Origin: Tabrizicola sp.
GTDB taxonomy: Bacteria; Pseudomonadota; Alphaproteobacteria; Rhodobacterales; Rhodobacteraceae
Direction: 5' to 3'
Length of the DNA stretch: 64,000 nt
NCBI RefSeq assembly: GCF_030694085.1
Contig: NZ_JAUXZE010000073.1
Location: forward strand, 124,001 to 188,000
Below are positions 8,437 to 14,800 of this stretch, in pieces. The translations under genes were made by a program, and so were the position numbers. How positions within the stretch are numbered: the first letter of the stretch is position 1; every line of letters begins with the position of its first letter. Below the pieces are notes generated by a model. It did not search any database and had not been told where the DNA came from. It was given only the letters and a program-made list of their open reading frames with translations.

Positions 8437-9334
8437 GGGTCCAGCCCACCTCGACCGTCACCCCGTCCAGCACCCCCGCCGCCTCGCTCACCGTCCGCGG
8501 CACCCCGGTCATCGCCCAAGGCATCAGCCGCGACGGCCCGAACCCGGCCTCGGACCGCAGGGAAACCGTCAGATCACCCGAGGGGTTTGGCAGCTCGTCG
8601 ATCAACGCGCCAAGCGCCGCCTTGCTGGCGTCCGGGAAACTGTTTCCGGGCAAGTCCGCCACGGCGGCACGCATCTCGGCGCGAAGGCCCTCCGCCGCCG
8701 CGTCCATGTCGCCCTCATAGGGCAACATGCTAGGTCCCAGCGCCATCAGCACATACCATTCGAACAACCCATGCGTGGTGATCCGCGCATCGAACTCGGT
8801 CAGCGCGAAGCTGGTCGCCGACATCTGCGCAGCCCCGGTCGAGGACAGGTCAACCCCCGCCACGACCGCCGAAAGCTCCACCAGGTTTTCGCCCGGAAAG
8901 TCGATGCTCAGCCCCTCCAGCCGCAGTTCCCGTGCCGCCGCATCCCAGGACAGCGACGTCTCTGCGCGGATGGCGTTGGGCCGCGCCTGTGCGGCGAAAA
9001 GCCAGTCCATCTGCGGGTTTCCGGTCTGGACCACCAGCCGCAACCCCTCGACGCCGATCTCCAGCCCGTCAGGTGCGCCCGCCCCCTCTACCAGCCAGCC
9101 CAGCGCCGAGCCCCGCATCCGCAGTCGGTCCGCGTGCCAGTCCGGCAGATACTGCCCATCCAGGTCAAGGATCACACCCTGAACGACACACCAGTCGCCC
9201 TCTTGCCCCACGGTGCCGCTGACCGTTCCAAAGGACACCAACCCGGCCAAGACCTTCTCCCAGGCCGCATCGCACAGCCCCTCCGCCCCCGCCGGCCCCG
9301 CCAGCAGCAGCACGAGAACGCCCGCCCGGATCAC
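8420..9334 (-). CDS. Exported protein of unknown function, first of a tandem paralogous pair
   Basis: A 304-residue protein beginning at a GTG that overlaps the ftsY stop codon as GTGA, a typical coupled start. The signal peptide is MIRAGVLVLLLAGPAGAEG. The mature part has two early cysteines (GLCDAA and GDWCVVQ), then repeated beta-like stretches such as LRLEGLSIDFPGENLVELSAVV and FDARITTHGLFEWYV. The related downstream gene has the cysteines in equivalent places, so a disulfide is plausible. Position between ftsY and a membrane transporter suggests an envelope role, but this is inference. I do not recognise a family. Confidence 0.7.
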   Translation of the reverse strand: MIRAGVLVLLLAGPAGAEGLCDAAWEKVLAGLVSFGTVSGTVGQEGDWCVVQGVILDLDGQYLPDWHADRLRMRGSALGWLVEGAGAPDGLEIGVEGLRLVVQTGNPQMDWLFAAQARPNAIRAETSLSWDAAARELRLEGLSIDFPGENLVELSAVVAGVDLSSTGAAQMSATSFALTEFDARITTHGLFEWYVLMALGPSMLPYEGDMDAAAEGLRAEMRAAVADLPGNSFPDASKAALGALIDELPNPSGDLTVSLRSEAGFGPSRLMPWAMTGVPRTVSEAAGVLDGVTVEVGWTHADAP

Positions 9335-10506
9335 CCCTCGGCCCCGACCAGCGCGCGCGCAAAATCCTCGGGGTCGAAGGGGGCAAGGTCGTCGATTTGC
9401 TCGCCCACGCCAATCGCATGGATCGGCAGCCCGAACCTGTCGGCCAGCGCCACCAGCACGCCGCCCTTCGCCGTCCCGTCCAGCTTGGTCATCACCAGAC
9501 CGCTGACATCGGCGATCTTGCGGAAGATATCGACCTGCGCCACCGCGTTCTGGCCCGTGGTCGCATCCAGCACCAGCAGCGTATTGTGCGGCGCCGAGGG
9601 GTCGACCTTGCGGATCACCCGCACGATCTTCGCCAGTTCCTCCATCAGGTCCTGCCGGTTCTGCAACCGCCCCGCCGTGTCGATCATCAGAAGGTCCGCG
9701 CCATCCGCCCGCGCCTTGGTCAACGCATCGAAGGCCAGGCTTGCGGGGTCCGACCCTTCGGGTGCGGTCAGCACCGGCACCCCGGCCCGCTGGCCCCAGA
9801 TCTGCAACTGTTCCACCGCCGCCGCGCGGAACGTGTCGCCCGCCGCGATCACCACGGTCTTGCCCGCCGCCTTGAACTGGCTGGCCAGCTTCCCGATCGT
9901 CGTGGTCTTGCCCGAGCCATTCACGCCCACGACCAGCACGACCTGAGGCTTCTGCGGGTACAAGGGCATCGGCCGCGCCACCGGCTCCATGATCCGCGCC
10001 ACTTCCGCCGCCAGCGCCGCCCGCAGCTCGCGGGTCGAGATCCTCCGCCCGAACCGGCCTTCGGCGATGTTCGCCGTCACCCTGACCGCCGTATCCACGC
10101 CCATGTCGGCCTGGATCAGAAGCTCCTCCAGGCTTTCCAGCATCGCATCATCCAGGATGCGCCGCGGCTCTTCAACCGTCGTCCGGCCGAAAAGCCGCCC
10201 CAGCAGCCCCGGCTTCGCCGGCCCGGGCTCGGGCGCCACCACAGTCATGCCGCCCTGGTCGATCGGCATCGGATCTTCGGGCATCGGCAGGTCCGGCTCG
10301 ACCTCCACCGGCTCCGGCAGTTCGGGCAGGTCCGGCTCCGGCAGCTCGGGCGCAGGCGGCTCGGGCAGCTCGGGTATCCGGTCGGGCAGTTCCCGCAGCG
10401 GGTCTTTCGGCCCCTCGGCCCCTTCTGCCACCAGTGCATCCAGGCCCTCGCCGATCTTGTCCGATGACCGGAACATCCGCTCCTTGAGCTTCTTGAAGAA
10501 CGACAT
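9331..10506 (-). CDS. ftsY: Signal recognition particle receptor FtsY
   Basis: A 391-residue SRP-type GTPase that docks ribosome-SRP complexes at the membrane and delivers them to SecYEG. The G-domain motifs are all present: GVNGSGKTTTIGKLA (P-loop, about residue 192), DTFRAAAVEQLQIW, DTAGRLQNRQDLMEE, TKLDGTAKGGVLVAL, and GVGEQIDDLAPFDPEDFARAL at the C-terminus. The N-terminal A region is short and very acidic and proline-rich (repeats of P-E-L-P-E-P, about residues 45-85), as is common in alphaproteobacteria. The ATG at 10506 (MSFFKKLKERMF) has GGAGAG upstream; the in-frame start at 10536 is less likely. It heads the operon running to yciB. Confidence 0.95.
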   Translation of the reverse strand: MSFFKKLKERMFRSSDKIGEGLDALVAEGAEGPKDPLRELPDRIPELPEPPAPELPEPDLPELPEPVEVEPDLPMPEDPMPIDQGGMTVVAPEPGPAKPGLLGRLFGRTTVEEPRRILDDAMLESLEELLIQADMGVDTAVRVTANIAEGRFGRRISTRELRAALAAEVARIMEPVARPMPLYPQKPQVVLVVGVNGSGKTTTIGKLASQFKAAGKTVVIAAGDTFRAAAVEQLQIWGQRAGVPVLTAPEGSDPASLAFDALTKARADGADLLMIDTAGRLQNRQDLMEELAKIVRVIRKVDPSAPHNTLLVLDATTGQNAVAQVDIFRKIADVSGLVMTKLDGTAKGGVLVALADRFGLPIHAIGVGEQIDDLAPFDPEDFARALVGAEG

Positions 10507-10681
10507 GGGCAGGCTCTCCGGGCTGTTTCCTTTCACCTAGTCCCTTTGGCAGGCCATTGGAAGGCCGTGACACCTTAGGGCAAGCTCCTCGTTCGACTTC
10601 ATCTCCTCGTCGCAGGACCGCACGGTGCGATGAGTGTCGAAGTCATCGACGAGCCCGCCCGATCAGCTCCTGCCCGGCCCA

Positions 10682-11149
10682 TCAGGCGGGCCGAAGCGTC
10701 AAAGCAAGTCCTCGCCGCAGACCGTCCCGCTTCACCACGAACCGCTGCTGCACCATCATCAGGGCCGAGCCAATGAAAAGCCCCGCTCGAAGTTGCCGGA
10801 CGCCCCGCCCGGATGCGCAGGCAGCACCGCCGCCGCCGCGCCCATCCACCCGATCAGCCCGACGCAATCCCGCACCAGCCACCGCCGGGCGCCCTGCCGG
10901 ACAGATCCTCCCGCCGTCACAAGGCAAGGTCCAGGCTCCAGATGCCACCACACCGAACCTCTGGCCCCTCAACTCGCCCACGCCAAAAGCGCCCCCGTCC
11001 CAAATGCTCCGCCGAAGGCGTCTTTCCCACCCGTAGCCCACCCGGCTCCCCCCATTCCGCCCGGACATCCCGTGCCTTTGGGCCAATGTCGTCGCCAGCA
11101 CCATCATTGCAGTTGCACCCGCCAGCGTTTCGCCCAATTTGTCGGGCAT
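10682..11149 (-). pseudogene. Possible degraded gene upstream of ftsY (frame-shifted reading)
   Basis: The 705-bp stretch 10507-11211 has no convincing intact gene. On the minus strand one open frame gives 155 codons starting MPDKLGETLAGATAMMVLA and ending LFIGSALMMVQQRF. Its middle part reads poorly: many AGG/GGG codons and glycine/arginine runs. A different frame in the middle gives a hydrophobic segment (GLIGWMGAAAAVLPAHPGG, 10801-10860), which would rejoin the first frame near a CGGGGCTTTT run at about 10776. This looks like a small membrane-protein gene with indels, or simply open frame by chance in GC-rich DNA. The remainder, 10507-10681, holds a stem-loop around 10591-10652 and nothing else I can name. 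Confidence 0.25.
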
Positions 11150-11211
11150 CCTCCCCGGCGCTGCCAGCCCTGCGCTGCCAGCCCCTTCACTTCACGGGAC
11201 CCCCGACCTCG

Positions 11212-12306
11212 ATGCCGACCCGCCCCCTGCCAATCTTCGCCTTCGCTCTGGCAACCCTCTTGCCGCTGCCGCTTCTCGCGCTTGGCATGGCGCTTGGGGG
11301 TGCCTGGCTTTGGGGGGCCTTTCTTTACATGGCGGTCCTGACGTTGCTTCTTGACCAGCTTGTGCCCCTGACCACCGGCACCGCCGACGCAGCCCACGCA
11401 GCCGAGTTTCCCGCAGCCGACCTTCTTCTGGTCCTGGTGGCCCTGGGTGCGCTTGGCCTTCTGCCCATTGCCACCTGGGCCATCGCCGGAGACAGCGCCC
11501 TTGATGCGGGCGAGAAGGTGCTTCTCTTCTTCGCCGTCGGCTTCTGGCTGGGCCAGGTCGCCCATCCCGCCGCGCATGAGCTGATCCACCGCTCCCGACG
11601 CAACCTGTTCCGCCTCGGAGCCGCCTTTTACGCCGCGATCCTGTTTGGCCAGCACGCCAGCGCGCACCGCCTGGTCCATCACCGCGCCGTCGCGACCCGT
11701 GACGATCCCAATACCGCCCGCGACGGCGAAAGCTTCTACCGTTTCGCCCGCCGAGCCTGGATCGGCAGCTTCCGCGCGGGCGCGCGCGCCGAAACCGCGC
11801 TTCGGGCCAACCGCCCCGGCCTCCACCCCGCCCGTCTCCCCGCCCTTCACCCCTACGCGCTGTATCTGACGGCCAGCGCCGCCGCCCTGCTCTTTGCGAC
11901 GCTGATTGCCGGTCTTCCCGGCCTTCTCGCCTGGAGCGGCCTGGCCCTGCATGCGCAAAGCCAGATCCTCCTGTCCGACTACGTCCAGCACTACGGCCTG
12001 ACCCGCGCCCGCCTGCCGAACGGAAAGCTGGAACCCGTGGGGCTGACCCACAGCTGGAACACCGCACACTGGTTCACCTCGGCCCTGATGCTGAACGCCC
12101 CACGCCATTCCGACCATCACGTCAACCCGTCCCGGCCCTATCCCGCCCTCCGCCTGCCCCAGGACGCCCCACGCCTGCCCTGGCCCCTGCCGCTGGCCTG
12201 CATGCTGGCCCTTGTCCCCCGGCTCTGGCGGCGTGCGATGGCCCCGCACCTTGCGCGCGTGCGGAATTCCCCACCCCGCAGGACCACTGCGGACACGGCG
12301 GCTTGA
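11212..12306 (+). CDS. AlkB-type integral-membrane diiron hydroxylase (alkane 1-monooxygenase-like)
   Basis: A 364-residue membrane protein with about six hydrophobic spans. The histidine boxes of the AlkB family of non-haem diiron monooxygenases are all present: HELIHRSRR, then HRLVHHRAVATRDDPNTARD followed by GESFYRF, then SDYVQHYGL, then HSWNTAHW and RHSDHHVNPSRPYP. The family oxidises terminal methyl groups of alkanes or related lipophilic substrates, receiving electrons from rubredoxin. The H-box spacing and the GESFYRF and QHYGL motifs favour AlkB over a fatty-acid desaturase. I see no rubredoxin or rubredoxin reductase gene nearby, so the electron donor must be encoded elsewhere. The start follows a long leader without an obvious promoter; the tandem exported-protein genes begin 56 bp downstream. 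Confidence 0.85.
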   Translation: MPTRPLPIFAFALATLLPLPLLALGMALGGAWLWGAFLYMAVLTLLLDQLVPLTTGTADAAHAAEFPAADLLLVLVALGALGLLPIATWAIAGDSALDAGEKVLLFFAVGFWLGQVAHPAAHELIHRSRRNLFRLGAAFYAAILFGQHASAHRLVHHRAVATRDDPNTARDGESFYRFARRAWIGSFRAGARAETALRANRPGLHPARLPALHPYALYLTASAAALLFATLIAGLPGLLAWSGLALHAQSQILLSDYVQHYGLTRARLPNGKLEPVGLTHSWNTAHWFTSALMLNAPRHSDHHVNPSRPYPALRLPQDAPRLPWPLPLACMLALVPRLWRRAMAPHLARVRNSPPRRTTADTAA

Positions 12307-12362
12307 CTGGCCATCCGGGCGCGGCTCTGGCACTCTCCCGAAGATTTCGAACGGAGCCCCGG

Positions 12363-12755
12363 ATGCGTAGCCTTATCCTGTCGCTGATCCTGTCCTCGAC
12401 CCCGGCCTTGGCCGAGACGCCGCTGAATGGCGACCAGTTCGACGCCGCCACCCGCGGCGACACCATCACCTACGACTACGGCGGCGGCCTTTTCGGCACC
12501 GAAGAATACCTCGACGACCGCCGCGTCCGCTGGGCATTCGAGGGCGACCTGTGCATCTACGGCGTCTGGTACCAGAAGGAAGACCAGATCTGCTTCGAAT
12601 ACGAAAACGACCCGGGTGCCGCCTGCTGGCTGTACTTCCTGGAGAACGGCAAGATCCGCGGTCGCTACATGGGCGACGGCGGCGGCTGGGAGATCCTGGA
12701 ATCCTCCCGCGACGGCGGACCGCTGCCCTGCGCCGGGCCGGACGTGGGGGTCTGA
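12363..12755 (+). CDS. Small exported cysteine-containing protein, tandem family copy A
   Basis: A 130-residue protein with a Sec signal peptide (MRSLILSLILSSTPALAET). The mature part follows a pattern shared by five neighbouring genes: a short amphipathic start (LNGDQFDAATRGDTITYDY), then GTEEYLDDRRVRWAF, then C-x-YG-x-WY (CIYGVWYQ), then QICFEYENDP, then a CW pair (ACWLYF), and finally a PLPCAGPDVGV tail. Four cysteines at fixed positions suggest two disulfides in the periplasm or outside the cell. I do not recognise a named domain. The ATG at 12363 gives the signal peptide. The gene follows the AlkB-like hydroxylase by 56 bp and may be read with it. Confidence 0.75.
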   Translation: MRSLILSLILSSTPALAETPLNGDQFDAATRGDTITYDYGGGLFGTEEYLDDRRVRWAFEGDLCIYGVWYQKEDQICFEYENDPGAACWLYFLENGKIRGRYMGDGGGWEILESSRDGGPLPCAGPDVGV

Positions 12756-12827
12756 TGCGGGCCGACCAGTTCACCGCCTGCAGGTCCGACCCGCTGCGCG
12801 CTCCGGGCCCGAAGGTCGAAGCCTGAT

Positions 12828-13058
12828 ATGCTCCGGCCGACCCTCGCCCCCGCGACCCGTGCCGAACAGCCGGTGACCGCCGACCAGATCAAGACCGAAG
12901 TCACGCGCAAGCCGCGCGGGCGGTCCGCCGCAGATCGGGTCATCCTTTCCAGGCGCCACATCCAAAGGACCAGGAACGACACCTCACCGAACCGCAGACG
13001 CGGGGCTTCGGCAACGAAGGCCCCCCGCGCCTGCCACGGCAAACCTGCAGGACTCTGA
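12828..13058 (+). pseudogene. Possible decayed member of the tandem exported family
   Basis: Between copies A and B lie 306 bp. An open frame of 76 codons begins MLRPTLAPATRAEQPVTADQ and continues IKTEVTRK. This resembles the end of a family signal peptide and the start of the mature part (compare ETTITADGFEAHVTGKTV in copy B). After that the reading turns into arginine-rich sequence without the family cysteines. A neighbouring frame gives RGFGNEGP, faintly like the FGTEEYLP block. This could be an eroded sixth copy. It could also be chance similarity in a short frame; a profile comparison would settle it. Confidence 0.3.
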
Positions 13059-13061
13059 CCG

Positions 13062-13451
13062 ATGCGCCATCTTGCCCTTGCCCTCCTGCTTGCCACCCCG
13101 GCCCTTGGCGAAACTACGATCACCGCCGACGGCTTCGAGGCGCACGTGACAGGCAAGACCGTGACCTACCGGCAGTTCGACTATGTCTTCGGGACCGAGG
13201 AATACCTGCCCGACCGCCGCGTCCGCTGGTCGACCGCGCCCGACCAGTGCCAGTACGGAACCTGGTATCCGAAAGACGACAACATCTGTTTCGTCTACGA
13301 ATACGACCCCACCCCGCATTGCTGGACCTTCTGGCTGAAGGACGGCGCGCTCGTCGCGATGTCGGCGGACGGCCTGCCCGGCGAAGAGCTTCACGAGGTC
13401 TCGGCCACCGACCAGCCGCTCCCCTGTCCGGGGCCCGAGGTCGGCGTCTGA
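13062..13451 (+). CDS. Small exported cysteine-containing protein, tandem family copy B
   Basis: A 129-residue protein: signal peptide MRHLALALLLATPALGE, then ITADGFEAHVTGKTVTY, FGTEEYLPDRRVRW, CQYGTWYPKDDNICFVYEYD, a CW pair in PHCWTFWL and the tail PLPCPGPEVGV. It is the closest to the family consensus of the five copies and closest to copy A. Its TGA stop overlaps the ATG of copy C by one base (TGATG), which points to translational coupling from here through copy E. Function unknown; location is predicted to be periplasmic or secreted. Confidence 0.75.
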   Translation: MRHLALALLLATPALGETTITADGFEAHVTGKTVTYRQFDYVFGTEEYLPDRRVRWSTAPDQCQYGTWYPKDDNICFVYEYDPTPHCWTFWLKDGALVAMSADGLPGEELHEVSATDQPLPCPGPEVGV

Positions 13452-13834
13452 TGCGGCTCGCCCTTCCCCTGCTCTTTCTCGCCCCGATGGCCTTGGCCCA
13501 GGAGATGACGCCTGACGAATTCGCGACCTTCGCCGCTGGCCGCACACTCGACTATGCCGTGGATGGCAAGGTCCTCGGCTCCGAGGCGTATTTCCCCGAC
13601 CGCAGCGTGCGCGACGCCGACACCGGCGGTCCCTGCCGGAGCGGGTTTTGGTATCCCGACGGCCCCGCCGTCTGCTTCCTCTACGACGGCAGTGACCAGC
13701 GCCATTGCTGGCTTTACTGGCGCGAGGGCGGCAAGGTCCGTGCCAAGCCTCTGCTTTCCGAACCGGGCGACCCCGTCCAGACCGTCACTCCCGCCGCCGC
13801 TCCGCTCTCCTGTGCCGCCGAAGTGGGCGTCTGA
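13451..13834 (+). CDS. Small exported cysteine-containing protein, tandem family copy C
   Basis: A 127-residue protein with signal peptide MRLALPLLFLAPMALAQE. It keeps the family plan but is the most diverged in the middle: TPDEFATFAAGRTLDYAV, then LGSEAYFPDRSVRDAD, CRSGFWYPDGPAVCFLYDG, HCWLYWREGGKVRAKPL, and the tail PLSCAAEVGV. The four cysteine positions are retained even where the surrounding residues differ, which argues that they are structurally important. The start overlaps the stop of copy B. No catalytic motif is evident. Confidence 0.72.
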   Translation: MRLALPLLFLAPMALAQEMTPDEFATFAAGRTLDYAVDGKVLGSEAYFPDRSVRDADTGGPCRSGFWYPDGPAVCFLYDGSDQRHCWLYWREGGKVRAKPLLSEPGDPVQTVTPAAAPLSCAAEVGV

Positions 13835-13835
13835 C

Positions 13836-14228
13836 ATGCGCGCAGCCCTCACAGCCCTCCTCCTTCTCGCCACTCCGGCATTGGCCGAGCCCCCGCTTAC
13901 CGCCGAGGACTTCGAGGCCCTCACCCAGGGCCGCACCATGACCTGGGCCGAGTTCGGCCAGGTCTACGGGGTCGAGCACTACCTCCCGGACCGCCGGGTC
14001 CGCTGGACCGTGCTGGGCGAGGACTGCAAGCTTGGACACTGGTATCCGCAGGGCCAGATGATCTGCTTTAAGTACGAGGACGACCCTGATCCCGATTGCT
14101 GGACCATCACCGAAAACGGGACCAGTCTCTTCGCCCGTTTCGCTGGCACGGCCGACGACTCGACGCCGGTCGTGGTGACCGAGACCACCGAACCCCTCGC
14201 CTGTTTCGGACCAGAGGTCGGCGCCTGA
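13836..14228 (+). CDS. Small exported cysteine-containing protein, tandem family copy D
   Basis: A 130-residue protein starting one base after the stop of copy C. The signal peptide is MRAALTALLLLATPALAEP. The mature part reads LTAEDFEALTQGRTMTWAEF, YGVEHYLPDRRVRWTV, CKLGHWYPQGQMICFKYEDD, DCWTITENG and PLACFGPEVGA. The conserved acidic DDPDPDCW stretch and the charged PDRRVRW block are shared with copies A and B. The TGA stop overlaps the ATG of copy E. Function unknown. Confidence 0.74.
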   Translation: MRAALTALLLLATPALAEPPLTAEDFEALTQGRTMTWAEFGQVYGVEHYLPDRRVRWTVLGEDCKLGHWYPQGQMICFKYEDDPDPDCWTITENGTSLFARFAGTADDSTPVVVTETTEPLACFGPEVGA

Positions 14229-14617
14229 TGATACGATTTGCACTTGTCCTGGCCCTTCTGCCCGCCACCGCAAGCGCCGACGCCGACCCGCCCCTTGCCG
14301 CCGATGACTTCGAGGCCTTTGTCCAGGGCCGCACCTTCGACACCCACGACCAGACCGGCCGGTACGGGGTCGAGACTTTCCTGCCCGGCCGCCGCGCGAT
14401 ATGGCGCGATGCGGGCCAATGCCTGGAAGGCACCTGGCGCGCGCAGGGCGATCAGATCTGCTTCGACTACCAGGGCGATCCGACGCCCTATTGCTGGACC
14501 TATCACGACCGCGGCGACTGGCTGATGGCCTGGCTGGATGGCGACCGGACCCGCGTGCCGATCCTGCTTTATCCCGCCGACGACGTGGTGACCTGCGAAG
14601 GCTACTTCGGTGTCTGA
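14228..14617 (+). CDS. Small exported cysteine-containing protein, tandem family copy E
   Basis: A 129-residue protein that ends the array: signal peptide MIRFALVLALLPATASADA, then LAADDFEAFVQGRTFDTHDQ, YGVETFLPGRRAIWRD, CLEGTWRAQGDQICFDYQGD, YCWTYHDRGDWLMAWLDGD, and the end VVTCEGYFGV. The ATG overlaps the stop of copy D. It retains the four cysteines but has lost the RRVRW block in part. Two tandem hairpins follow at 14649-14697 and probably terminate the operon. Confidence 0.74.
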   Translation: MIRFALVLALLPATASADADPPLAADDFEAFVQGRTFDTHDQTGRYGVETFLPGRRAIWRDAGQCLEGTWRAQGDQICFDYQGDPTPYCWTYHDRGDWLMAWLDGDRTRVPILLYPADDVVTCEGYFGV

Positions 14618-14648
14618 CCCTGAGCGCGCCGTGTCCACCCGCGCCACC

Positions 14649-14697
14649 CAAATTTCTCAAGCAAGAAATTTGTCAAATTCCTTCCTCAAGGAATTTG
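14649..14697. repeat. Two tandem perfect hairpins between convergent operons
   Basis: The first inverted repeat is CAAATTTCT - 6 bases - AGAAATTTG (14649-14672). The second, one base later, is CAAATTCCTT - 4 bases - AAGGAATTTG (14674-14697). Both are AT-rich in an otherwise GC-rich region and lie between the end of the exported-protein array and the end of xseA. They could act as a bidirectional terminator or transcript-end stabiliser. They look like a dispersed palindromic unit, but only one full copy is in this window. Confidence 0.6.
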
Positions 14698-14779
14698 GCG
14701 CGCACTGTCCGCGCCAAGGTGGTCAAGCGTTTCCTAACGCCCACAGGCAAGGTGCTGACGCCAAGGGAAAACCCATATC

Positions 14780-14794
14780 CGTCCAGCGTGGACA
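14780..14794. repeat. Imperfect copy of the TGTCCAC-N-GTGGACA palindrome
   Basis: CGTCCAGCGTGGACA differs at two positions from the exact 15-mer found at 26694-26708 and 48133-48147. It lies just before the end of xseA in the intergenic gap. The role is unknown; see the finding on this motif. Confidence 0.35.
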
Positions 14795-14800
14795 CTGCGG

